A stretch of 64,000 nucleotides of DNA from contig CBINGZ010000003.1 of the NCBI GenBank assembly GCA_966250335.1, forward strand, positions 124,001 to 188,000. The letters are read 5' to 3'. The notes beneath the pieces are model-generated. The model worked only from the letters and a program-made list of their open reading frames with translations, was not told the origin of the DNA and did no database searches. The translations under genes and the position numbers were made by a program. This stretch comes from OLB7 sp966250335. Lineage in GTDB: Bacteria > Bacteroidota > Ignavibacteria > OLB7. Positions 9,501-18,600 of the stretch are shown piece by piece (the first letter of the stretch is position 1; the number at the start of each line of letters is the position of its first letter).

Positions 9501-9851
9501 GAGGCGACGCACGAGATACGCCGGGGGATCCCGGTGCGGGCGCATGCTCCGCTGCTCCGCGCGCTGGAGCTGACGCGGGGAGAAGTCCCTTTTCCGGGGC
9601 TCTACGATATGTTCTTCGAGGCGGCGCGCGAGGAGTTCGAGATACGGCTCCGCACGGCCGTCATCGAGGTGACGGAGCGGCTGCTGATGGAAGGGGACCC
9701 GGCGAGCGCCGAGGCGCTTCTGGAGCGGGCCTTCGGGATGATGCCGGAGGATGACGAGATCGTCGGCCTCTTCCGTCGCTCGCTGGAGACTCAGGGGAAG
9801 AAGCTGGAGGCGGAGCGGGTAAGGATCAAAGCATTGGAGGCGGCGTTATGA
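6540..9851 (+). CDS. AAA-type ATPase regulator with C-terminal SARP-like/BTAD region
   Basis: A 1103-residue cytoplasmic regulator. Near the N-terminus the sequence FVRRGGAQGALERFW starts an AAA_16-type ATPase. Walker A is GEAGVGKSRL (about 44-53) and Walker B is LLVIEDIH (about 125-132). Residues about 320-870 are helical and TPR-like. The C-terminus (about 878-980) resembles the OmpR-type winged helix of SARP regulators (LKTLLGLMTIDRMLKEPLSY, VLRLREALG), followed by a bacterial transcriptional activator domain (about 990-1100). Usual SARPs carry these at the N-terminus, so the order is reversed. I prefer ATG 6540; a GTG at 6450 would add 30 repetitive residues. The downstream gene overlaps by ATGA. 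Confidence 0.8.
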   Translation: MRRLIDFFNHGALPFVRRGGAQGALERFWNGTVEAHDLRAALILGEAGVGKSRLLEELTPGVAAAGGMVVHVKLYADTATSLAPLLARALRFSGAGRSLLRNDPEETIEGVTAALRRIARLRPTLLVIEDIHLLEEGATADFGAILEGIAHEPISLLCLARPRMLPVRPLLERYLVEEIELDGFTREELTELWTALFERAPDPRVVDILHRTTLGNALALRSGLRGILKRGAITRDDVLGVWEINVDLETLETMLGASVRLLSQGMAAHLEQRERDAAGMLASLGEVFARETALQLLGETRYLEILLFKGIIAQSAASGPPLHGRPTGAVPLAFTHTLVHRFFSGDAAAPADRLLEIVGSGSPIYSLLPFQMLGEGGVTAPASEVERVIHAIILTIRSLDPTPDWKLGLELLAAAERLFERYTGGWTPEQGRGIRITLLDARLLLTKRASYEETFVAGVRELLALTAEPLPENLLEYRIYALTYRHTIRAADERESSIKGELDDLVERHPGLRHTGGYVRALAAVATSRVPGGTDHGLAYVEPRLRDLLSNPDTPETIRRTALRTVAPLFLWSFHSQRELGSRLQLLAQIEATGEGDLITLRTRKAALFMGLGRMREALRMLDDVIPQLRDRGMLGNVLLCRVLRLYARAALGTPLPEIEAAFDRLLEQTPEPMLPRFRVSAGVRAIRIGLFRGDRAFAARMIERFPEAFPRLDRADHLLLAGSDEEALALLRADAVDNADRENPDDDSLLARAILAIRDAGDWSAEPLHAACVSDMLQREILTTTSIIGLSQMIRLVRIAGWPHASEGIGGGVANDLHDALTASLRWLAERELPACMLPLLEQHGALLDPAELKEWRARVAAMPVDASPEERPRNEHRLRIYMVGTIETEKPGEERVRIRGARLKTLLGLMTIDRMLKEPLSYREFCRVASGGEDDPERARKTMSMGVLRLREALGHDALLTAGDTPRLNPDLVVVDLLEADALLKEATHEIRRGIPVRAHAPLLRALELTRGEVPFPGLYDMFFEAAREEFEIRLRTAVIEVTERLLMEGDPASAEALLERAFGMMPEDDEIVGLFRRSLETQGKKLEAERVRIKALEAAL

Positions 9852-10246
9852 ACAGAGTGGAGGGAAGTCGCGGCCGGTACCAGCTCAACCGGGTCCGTAC
9901 GGTCCACCTGGCGGGGATCGCCTGCGGGCCGACCTACGACGACGATTCGGAGGAGATGATGGAGGATGTGAGCGATCGGATCGCCGCCGATCCCGGGGGG
10001 CATGCGCGAACGATCATGCCCGATGCGCGGGAGGCTGTCGCGGCCGGCCCGCTCCCGAGCCCGCTCCCGCCGCTGACCTGGGTCGCGCGTCTCTATTCCC
10101 CCCGGCCGGTCGGCTCCGGCGATCCGGAGCGGAGATCGGAACTGACGATCTGCTGGTTCGCCGGGTACGAGTCGCACACCGTATCGATCGACGATATGGT
10201 GATGAAGGCGCTCGAAGAAATTGACTGGGAGGAACGCGCCGGATAG
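9848..10246 (+). CDS. Unknown small protein coupled to the ATPase regulator
   Basis: A 132-residue protein whose ATG overlaps the stop of the large regulator gene (ATGA), so translation is probably coupled. The middle is rich in proline (GPLPSPLPPLTWVARLYSP) and acidic stretches flank it (YDDDSEEMMEDVSD, DDMVMKALEEIDWEE). There is no signal peptide, membrane segment or catalytic motif that I recognise. The position suggests a partner or modulator of the ATPase regulator, but this is only inference from gene order. Confidence 0.7.
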   Translation: MNRVEGSRGRYQLNRVRTVHLAGIACGPTYDDDSEEMMEDVSDRIAADPGGHARTIMPDAREAVAAGPLPSPLPPLTWVARLYSPRPVGSGDPERRSELTICWFAGYESHTVSIDDMVMKALEEIDWEERAG

Positions 10247-10275
10247 CTGTTCTCTTCCCGCTGCACCGCGAAATG

Positions 10276-10309
10276 CTCGTTGGAGGGATCTCGTTGGAGG
10301 GATCTCGTT
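10276..10309. repeat. 14-bp tandem repeat, 2.4 copies
   Basis: CTCGTTGGAGGGAT occurs at 10276-10289 and again at 10290-10303, followed by the partial copy CTCGTT at 10304-10309. It lies at the left end of the repeat-rich intergenic stretch. No function can be read; slippage-prone repeats like this often vary between strains. Confidence 0.85.
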
Positions 10310-10327
10310 CGAACCTCTTATTCTTCG

Positions 10328-10342
10328 GCTCCCGAAGGGAGC
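10328..10342. repeat. Short hairpin GCTCCC-GAA-GGGAGC
   Basis: A perfect 6-bp inverted repeat with a GAA loop (10328-10333 and 10337-10342). Together with the two other hairpins nearby it gives the look of a repetitive extragenic palindrome cluster. Confidence 0.7.
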
Positions 10343-10380
10343 ACCCATTTGTAGCCCGGTGCGATATCCTAATGTTTTCA

Positions 10381-10445
10381 AGCGCCGAAGGTGCGTACCA
10401 TTCTTTCTTCCGCGGAAAAGAAGAATGGTACGCACCTTCGGCGCT
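10381..10445. repeat. 65-bp hairpin with perfect 25-bp arms
   Basis: The arm at 10381-10405 (beginning AGCGCCGAAGGTGCGTACC) is the exact reverse complement of 10421-10445. The 15-bp centre contains its own palindrome TTCCGCGGAA (10408-10417). It lies between the convergent gene ends at 10246 and 10619, so it may stop transcription from both sides, although it has no clear T-run. A perfect inverted repeat of this length is unusual for a plain terminator and looks more like a REP-like or small mobile element. Confidence 0.85.
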
Positions 10446-10482
10446 CAAGATTGATGGGGAATATCGTTGCTACACACGGTTC

Positions 10483-10495
10483 GCCCCTTCGGGGC
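10483..10495. repeat. Short hairpin GCCCC-TTC-GGGGC
   Basis: A perfect 5-bp inverted repeat with a TTC loop. It resembles the first short hairpin, which has a GAA loop, and overlaps the start of the 60-bp direct repeat. Confidence 0.6.
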
Positions 10496-10610
10496 CGGAA
10501 GAATACACGCCGGTCGATGGCGGCCCGCATGGATGCGAACCGGCCGGTTCCGGGGCCGGATACATATCATGCGGTCGATTCCGGGGACCGGATGAATGCG
10601 AACCGGCTGG
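10491..10610. repeat. Imperfect direct repeat, two copies of about 60 bp
   Basis: Copy one runs from GGGGCCGGA at 10491 to CGAACCGGCCGG near 10547. Copy two runs from GGGGCCGGA at 10552 to CGAACCGGCTGG at 10610. Between these ends both share GCGGTCGAT- or CCGGTCGAT-like cores and an ATGCGAACCGGC tail. The two copies are clearly related but have diverged, pointing to an old tandem duplication just after the FN3 gene stop. Confidence 0.65.
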
Positions 10611-10618
10611 CCGATCGA

Positions 10619-12652
10619 TCACCGCTTCTCGGGAATCTCGACCCCGGCGGGAAGTCCCAGAGGGGTGCCTCCCTGTTCGGGGTAGTAGAACTTCAGGGCG
10701 TACTCGTTCCGGCCGGGCTTTGCGGTAGTATCGATGTACGATGTTTCGGTCAGGGTGGGGGAGAGCTGGAGGAATGTCGCGTCCGCCGGTGATTTCCTGA
10801 AGACGACCACACTCCAGCCCGCGCCGGCGGGGAAGTTCCACCCAACGTTCACACGACCGGTTCCTTCCTCGGCCTGGACGCGCGGCGCTACCGGGGCGTT
10901 CATCTCCATCGTCCAGAAGGGCTTGACGAAGAGGGGATCGGAGGCAGGGGAGACGTTCCCCGCGGAATCGGTCGCCGTAATCGTATAGCGATATTCCACG
11001 CCGTGTTCGGCCGCGCTGTCGATCCACTCCCGGGTCGTGGAGCGGTAACGGGTCTCCGCGATCCCCGCCCCCGGGGAGGTACGACGTATCTCGTAGGAGG
11101 CGACGTCGAGGCTGGCGCTCACATATCGTATTCTGACGCTCCGCGCCGCCGTCGAGTAATCGTCCACGATCGGTTTCACGGGGGGGAGCATGTCGGGGAA
11201 CTGCACGACGACCGGGGTGCTCGGCTCGCTGTAGTTGCCGGCGAAATCGACCGTCCGCACGCGATACTGGAACCGGTCGCGGACGGTCGCCAGGAGGGTG
11301 TCGGTGAAGATGCTGTCGGGCATCGCGCCACGGTTGAGCGGCACGAACTCCGGCTCCGATCCTCCGGTCACCATCCGATAGACCCTGTAGCCCGCCACAT
11401 CTCCCTCGGGGCGATGATTCCATCGCACCGTGATAACTCCGTTCGTGTCGGCGGTCGCCGTCAGGCCGCCTGGGGCGGGGGGCGCCAGGGAGTCCTCGAT
11501 GATCGCCATCGCGCGCACCGACATGGCGCCGACGTTGCCGGTCGAGTCGGAGGAGACGAGCCTGTAGAAGTAGGTGCCGGTGGCGGAGATCGTATCGTCG
11601 TACGATGTCGTCCTTCTGCCGAGGAGTTCGGCGTGGACCGGCCTGTATCCCTCCTCGGGATCGTTGCTCCGGAGGAGTCCGAACCCGGCCAGGTCGGGCT
11701 CGTTCTCCGGAAGCCGCCAGGTGATCCGTGCTCCCTTCGTCGTCTTCTCCCACTTCACGTCGTACGGCGGTTGCGGCGGCGTCAGATCGCGCGCCTGCGC
11801 CTCGGCGATCGCCGACGGTTCCGACTCCCTGCCGAACGCGTCGGTGCCGATGATCCTGTACTCGTAGACCCCTCCGTTTGCCACGGAGTCGCGGTAGAGC
11901 TGCTGGTTGGGATAGTTGTCGGCGAAGATCAGCGGGCTTCTGTTCAGCCGGCTCCATCTCTCTCCTCCGCGCTCCCGCCGTTCCACCTGGTAGCCTGAAT
12001 GCACCGGCGTCCGGGTCCACCACAGATCGATATATCGATCTCCGGTCCCCGCCTTCAATCCCGACACGGGGGGGAGCGACGGCTCCTCCTCGGCACGGAC
12101 GAAGACCTCGGCTCGCAGGGTATCCTTCATGACGGGGTCGGGAAGAAGGATCTGATATCGATAGATCTCCCCGGGTGTTGCTCCGGAATCCTCGAACGCG
12201 AGCGCAAGCCCGCGCGCGATCCCGAAATCGAACTCCGCCATCAGGAGGAGCGAGGTGAGCTTGTTCTGCTCCAGGTCGGCTTCCGCCCATTCGCTGAGCC
12301 CCTGCCGTTCCTTCTCGTCGTCGCGGAGAAGGGTGACGACCTGCGCGGCGGAGCGGGATTCGCTCATGTTCCTCCGCCACTCCTCCTCGCTCCAGACCCT
12401 GAGGGGACGGCCGCCGACCATCGACCCCGCGGAATCGGTCGACCCCTGTCTCCAGAGTTCGATCCCGTTCCTCCGGATCAGCCCCCAGGTCACGGGGCTT
12501 CCGGTGGCCCAGCGGAGCCGTATCGTGCCGCGATCATAGATTCCCTGCATCGCGATCTTCTTCCCTCCTTCCTGCGCCGTCGCCGTATGTATCGTCATGA
12601 GCGAGACGATCAGGAGGGTGATCGCCGCTGCGCGGTTCATGGTTCTCTTCAT
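10619..12652 (-). CDS. Secreted protein with fibronectin type III repeats
   Basis: 677 residues. A signal peptide (MKRTMNRAAAITLLIVSLMT, cleavage near ATAQ) is followed by several FN3-like repeats from about residue 190 to the end. The repeats are recognised by recurring phrases such as PPVSGLKAGTGDRYIDLWW, YEYRIIGTDAFGRESEPS, YFYRLVSSDSTGNVG and YRYTITATDSAGNVSPASD. There is no enzyme motif. The ATG at 12652 overlaps the stop of the giant protein gene (ATGA), so this is the third gene of an operon with the giant protein and a beta-barrel. It is likely a surface or periplasmic partner of the giant protein; the exact role is unknown. Confidence 0.85.
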   Translation of the reverse strand: MKRTMNRAAAITLLIVSLMTIHTATAQEGGKKIAMQGIYDRGTIRLRWATGSPVTWGLIRRNGIELWRQGSTDSAGSMVGGRPLRVWSEEEWRRNMSESRSAAQVVTLLRDDEKERQGLSEWAEADLEQNKLTSLLLMAEFDFGIARGLALAFEDSGATPGEIYRYQILLPDPVMKDTLRAEVFVRAEEEPSLPPVSGLKAGTGDRYIDLWWTRTPVHSGYQVERRERGGERWSRLNRSPLIFADNYPNQQLYRDSVANGGVYEYRIIGTDAFGRESEPSAIAEAQARDLTPPQPPYDVKWEKTTKGARITWRLPENEPDLAGFGLLRSNDPEEGYRPVHAELLGRRTTSYDDTISATGTYFYRLVSSDSTGNVGAMSVRAMAIIEDSLAPPAPGGLTATADTNGVITVRWNHRPEGDVAGYRVYRMVTGGSEPEFVPLNRGAMPDSIFTDTLLATVRDRFQYRVRTVDFAGNYSEPSTPVVVQFPDMLPPVKPIVDDYSTAARSVRIRYVSASLDVASYEIRRTSPGAGIAETRYRSTTREWIDSAAEHGVEYRYTITATDSAGNVSPASDPLFVKPFWTMEMNAPVAPRVQAEEGTGRVNVGWNFPAGAGWSVVVFRKSPADATFLQLSPTLTETSYIDTTAKPGRNEYALKFYYPEQGGTPLGLPAGVEIPEKR

Positions 12653-15600
12653 CACGGCACCTGTAGACGAATAGTGGAACTCGGAATCGTCCCGACGCTT
12701 CCGCACGATATTTCTCCGAAGTCGATGCCGGTCGTCCGGCCCGTCGACGATATCTGTTCAAGACGGAGGGCATCCTGCCGGCCCACGTAGCCGCCGGCGA
12801 ACCCCGATTCCCACATCGTCTGTGTCCTCCAGTTCCTGGTCTTGGCGATCATCATCAGATCGAACCGTCCTGACGGCGTCTGGACCAGGCGGCGCTCCCC
12901 GACTCTCCGCAGCGCTTCCACCGTGGTCGGAGAGAGAAGCGAGGCAAGCGGAATCGGGAACCCGAGCGGCCCTTCGGGAACCCAGGCATACGGCGCGTTG
13001 CGATATCTCCATGTGAGCGCCGTAAGATCCTGCGACGCGTTGAGGGGGTTGATGACGACCTCCTCGACGTAGCCCCCGCTCGATCCGCCGATCGTCCCGG
13101 CGAACCCGATCCCCGCGCCGATTCCTCCCGTCCCCGATCCTCCTATCCCGCTTCCGATCAGCCCCAGGGTCATGCCGGCCAGTGTGAAGCCGGTCGTCGG
13201 CGTCCGTTCCTCGAACCGCAGTTCGTCGGGGCGGAGCTGATAGTAGGTGTGGTTGGAGGGGCTGAAGCTCCATTCCGGTTTCACATCCACGTAGGTCATG
13301 AGCGGGTACCGGAGCCGCGAGTCGCTCGTGAGAACGTGCGAGCGAAGTTTCGCGGCGTCGGTCGCTCCGACCAGCGAAACCAGTTTGCCGTAGTCACGCG
13401 CAAGCTTGTCGTTTTCCGACAGGCTGCTCTTCCAGCTCTCCACCGATCCGTTCGTCCGCAGTTCGTTCTTGTCCACGGTGATCGGATTGCGGAGGAGCGC
13501 CATACCGGAGAGGTCGTCGTCGATCGGTTCCGGCGACGTGACCCGGAAGCCGATGAAGCTCCCCAGGCGGACGGTGTACGAGGCTGTCGCCGCGTTGAAT
13601 TTCTCCTGCGGTGTGCCGTAGCGTCCCACGCCGAAGAACCAGTCGTACATCACCGAGTCGGTGTATCGGCCGTTGCGGAGCACTCTCGCCTCGGCGCTCC
13701 CCTCGCGGCGTTCGGTCCGGAAGTATTCCGATTCTCTCGTGGTGGAGGCCACGTCGGTTCCGGAGAGTTCGAGCTGTTTGATCCGCGCAAGGTTGCTGGC
13801 GCTCATCCGCTTGTAGTTGCTGAGATTGATCCTGGTCAGCCCCGCGCGTGGGTCCGAGAACTTCGTCTTCCCGTAGTCGCGGTCGGTCCGCTTGATGATC
13901 CTGAGATGATATTTCGTGCCGGTCGTCACCGGCGGATCGTCGATCACGATTGTTCCGCCGCAGCCGGTGCGGAACGGCTCGTAGCGCGCCGGGGCTTCCT
14001 GCTTCACCCTGTTCTGATCGGTGTACTCGGCGATCAGAGTCTGGCTGGGAGGCATATTGGTGAAGAGGTAGTCCATGTTCCGTTTCACCTGGACGTAGTG
14101 CTTCCCTTCGTGTCCCTCCACGTAGCTGTATCGCTGTCGGATAAGAGGGTATGTGTAGGCCACGATATTTCCGTCGTAGATATCCCTCGGTCTCTCTCCG
14201 GTGGTGAAGCTCCATGTCTTCACCTGGCGTTTAGTTTCGATCCATCGTGATCCGTTGTACTCCTCGGCGATTGCGATCGCTGTGATCGTGTAGCGGGTCT
14301 GCGGGAGGAGGACATCCTCGGTCGACCACTCCGCGCTCAGGCTGTCGCCGGCGATCCGGAGCGAGCCGTTCACGCGGGAGCCGTCGGCGGCGACCACTTC
14401 CAGCGGCTGATGGAGCCGGAACCGGGCACGCACCCGTTCGCCGCGTCGTCTCATCTCCAGTTCTCCCTTCTCGCGGAGCGCGAAGCCGAGCCCGATCGTC
14501 GTGAAGACCGAGACATTGTTCGCGTTCTCCGCCGGGGCCACCGAGACGATCGGCTCCGGCATCCTGAACTGGCCGTCGATCGCGGCGGTCAGGCACTCGC
14601 GAGGGACCTCGTCCCCGACGTGCATGTGGTAATGGAAGGAGCCGGAGATCAGACCGTTCAGGATGGAGAACGATCCCCGCGCATCACCGTCGACGAAGGT
14701 CGGGCCGGGGCCGCCGATCAGGAGATCGACACCGATCTCGGCACGGAATATCTCGAAGCGACCCGATACGAACCAGAGATCGACGTCGATGCCGACCGCG
14801 AGGCCCAGCCCCAGCCTGAAGTTCGCCAGAGCGTACCATCCGTTGGCCCCCTGCAGACAGTAGGAGCCTATCTCGTCGACGTTGATGATCGCGATCTCGG
14901 CGCGCAGGTTCCCCCAGAGTTCGCCGTAGAAGATCAGGAACTGTCCCCCCGCCCTCAGGCTGACGTCGATGCCGGTGGCGAAGCCGCCGCCGGTGAGCCT
15001 GATGCCGCCGATATCGACCGCGATATGATCCCCCGCCATGATGTACAACTGCGCCATGACGTTGGCGATATCGGGGAAGAAGGTCGCGCTGATCGTCCGT
15101 CGTTCAGGCGAGTCGAACCCGCCGCGACCGACGTAGATATGCCAGTTGCCCGGCTCGAACAATATCTCGATGCTTCCCGGCGGGGCGCTCACCACGATCA
15201 GTGGGCGAAGCGATATGTTCGCCGCCAGGGTCGCCAGGAAACGATTGTTGTCGAAGTCGAATCCGATATGAAGCTGCGCCCATGAGTCGTCGGCCCCGTT
15301 GCATTCCCGTTCCAGATCGCACATGAACCATCCCCGGCCGTCGAGCGCAATCTCGCTCAGGCGTTCGTTGCGGAACCTGGCGGTGAGGACGATCTTGGCA
15401 TGGAACGAACTCGGCTTTCCGTTGACGCCGATATGGACGCCGGCCATGATGCCGAAGGTGTTCTCCGCCGTGGGAGTATATCGCACATCGACAACCGCGC
15501 CCGCCTCGTTCCGGATCTCCGTCGCCTCCATGTGCTGATAGGCGCCGCCGATGAACCCGAAGATGCCGACCGGCCCTATCGACATCGGCGTGGTCTCCAT

Positions 15601-18600
15601 CGTGATGCCGAACTCTCCCCGGATGAACCAGTAGCGGAAATCCTCCCGCGAGCCGAGCTTCAGGTCGGCTCGCGCCTGGAACATCTTCGCCATCGAGACC
15701 TCAAGGCTGCCGGAGAAGCCGTTCCCCCAGACCGGATCGTTCTCGTAGAACTCCACCTGCCCGGCGATGGTGAGCGCATCGGATCGGAAATCGATACTCA
15801 GACTGGTAAGCCGCAGGGTCGGCGCCTGCCACTGCAGGCCGCCGTCGCGCATTGCGAGCGCCCCATCCAGCGCCAGACCGACGCTGCCGCCGAACGTCGG
15901 GCCGTCCCCTTCTCCGGTCAGGGCGACCGTCAGCACCGCCTCCAGCCCCATCTGCGCCCCCTCGCCGTGGAACGATATACCGAGACTGCGGAGCCCGATC
16001 GGGAACCCGCCGACCCGTTTCTGCTCGCCGCTCCCGCCGGATCCTCCCGAGCCCCCCGAACCTCCGGAGCCTCCCGACCCTTCGCTCCGTTCACCCGAGC
16101 TTCCCGATCTGCTCGCCGCCGTGTCCATCGGGATCGGCACGCCGAAGAGGGTGAATCTGGGGGGCTGCAGGCCGCGGCCGTCGGTGGCGAACCTGAAATG
16201 CTCGAAGTCGATCCCGCCGATGGCGATCGCATCCCCGCCGTCGGGATTTCTCTTGGCGAACTTGATCCCTCCCGATATATCGAACGCGAACCCGAAGTTG
16301 CTGCCGCTGTCCCGCACCGGCCTGTCGGTGTAGGTGACGTTCATCTGCGAGCCGCGCCTGATGCTGAAGGCGATGAATTCGGTGATTCTGACGTTGACGT
16401 CCTCACGGGCGTTCAGGCTGATGAGGAACGCGTTGATCGAGCGGCGGTCGGCCGTCTCCGGGATCTGCTGGTAGGCGATATCGAGGCCGATCCGCCCCTC
16501 GATCGCCCCCGGGAAGGTCATGCTGCTCATGATCCTGGCGCGGGTGAAGTTCCCGCGGTCGATCGTGAAATCTATCGTGTCCAGCCGTATCGTCATCGCG
16601 TCCCCGAGCCGCGCCTCGGCCATCGGGGCGGCGAAGGCGGTGAAGCTGAGGGGGCTGGAGCTGAACGCGTTCCGTATGCCGATCGGCATGTTGATCTCCG
16701 GAATCACGACCGTCGCCTCCTTGATGAAGAGACCGGTCCAGTTCGCCTCGCGCGTGAAGGCGCCCCCGCGTGTGGGGATGGCGGAGCTTCCCATGCCGGG
16801 GATGGTGTAGGTCCCTCCCGCGTCGGCCCTGGGGGACCAGCTCGTGGAGAGATCGAGGGTGATATCACGCGCCGCGATCTTGAAATCACTGTTCGCGATA
16901 CGACTCTGCGGAAGGTCGGCTACCAGGTAGAAGCCTCCCCCCAGCGGGTCGCGCGGGCGGTCGCCGTCGTCCGGCAGGGCGCGGCCTTCACGCATGATGT
17001 CGAAGACGCCGCTCAGCGTCACCCGGCTTCCGTCGCTTCCTTCCGGAATATCCTGCATCTGATGGGTGCTCGTATCCTCCCGCTGCGGGACAAGGATGTT
17101 TCTCGGGATGCGGACGCCGATCTCGATATGGAGCTGTTCGAACCCGCGCTCGCTCCAGATGATTCCCGTGCCGTCCCCCGGCTGCATCACGTAATCGACC
17201 GGCATCTCCCGTTCCTGGCTTCTTTTGATGAGGAACTCCCAGTCGGTCATGGCGGGGGAGCCGAAACGGTTGTCCTCGAGGTAGCGGATCGCCGCGCGCC
17301 AGCGCGAGCCTTCGGCGGCGCAGAAGGGGATATCCTGTCCCAGCAGCCCCACCCATTGCGTCGACTCGCCGCCGCTCGTCTCCACCGGCATCCTGACGCC
17401 GACCACGATGTTGAAGTAGGCGCGCGTCGGTTCGAAGACCATCTTGGTGAACGCCGCCTTGAACGCCCAGCCGGTCGGGGAGCTGGAGGAGACGGGGCCC
17501 AGATCGATATTGAATCCGAGCGGAACCTTCTTCTCTCCCGTCACCGCCTCCAGCAGCGTTCCGCCGCCGTGCCACAGTTCGTTGATCCGCCTGATCTGAT
17601 CGGAGTTGAGGTTCGCCTGCCCCATCAGACCTTGTATCGTGGCGGGAACATCGTCGCGCGTGCGGGCGCTGGCTCGCCCGCCGGTGACCTGGTTCTCGTT
17701 GTTGACCTCAAGGTCGGTGAACTCCACGGCCCATGTGCCGGTCGGCGTCCTGACCGTTCCCCGCCCGGTAATCCGTCCCTCGCCCCCGAAGGTGCAGGAG
17801 GCGCGGTCCAGCGTCAGCGTGTAGCCGCCGATCCGCAGCTCATTGGAGATCGCATCGGGACCCGATGGATGTGTGAAGTTGGTGATCGGCGGGTTGCACG
17901 CCGGCACCTCGGCCGTCGGCGAAAGGGTCGTGAAGAAGCTGACGCGGCTGGTCGCCCCGGTCTCCGTGCAGGCGGTGCGGTCCTCGCGGATGCCGGCGGA
18001 GTTGTACTCCACCTGGATCGTCCAGAGATAGTGCGTCGAACGGGTCAGGGTCAATCTCTCGCCGCGATCGTTTCTGGGGTCGATGTCGAAGATCGAGAGC
18101 TCCGGCGAGGGAGCGGAGCGCGCCCGCATGTCGGCGCCGGTGAAGCGGCCGACGAAATCGGGCTCGCGCCTGGTCGTCTCCGCGTCCCCTTCGGTGCCCC
18201 GCCTGATCCAGACACGGACCGTTCCCCTGGTGACCCCGCCGGCGTTGACCCGCGGACGGAACCCTATCGAGAAACGAGGGGCCCCTTCGTAGGGGATCGA
18301 CGCCGAATTGTTCGCCGGGTAGATCGCCTCGACGCAGGCGCAACTGTTCAGACATGTTCCGGCGCCGGCGACGGTGAAGTCGGCGGGCTCGGAGGTCGCC
18401 ACGGTGCGCTCTCCCGATTTCGTCTCCACGATCCAGCGGTAGCTCCCATCCCCCAGGCGCGGCATGGCGAACGAACCGTTGAAGGAGATCCCGGTGAAGG
18501 CGAGCTCCTGCGTCGTCTCGAACTCGACGGCGGTTCCGCTCCGAAGCCTGATCACCGGGCGCATCGTGAAGGGATGCGGCGTCCCGGGGGCGAACCCGGC

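Larger units (their letters stand above)
10247..10618. other. Gene-free stretch dense in hairpins and repeats
   Basis: This 372-bp gap between convergent genes holds no credible gene. It contains a 14-bp tandem repeat (10276-10309), a short hairpin (10328-10342), a 65-bp hairpin (10381-10445), another short hairpin (10483-10495) and an imperfect direct repeat of about 60 bp (10491-10610). Some frames stay open across it only because the repeats lack stops. It may work as a two-way terminator, or be a REP/MITE-like mobile repeat. Confidence 0.7.

Noticed and set aside
10273..10728. Open frames crossing the repeat cluster
   Set aside because: They exist because the palindromes and direct repeats lack stops; the translations mirror each other on both strands.
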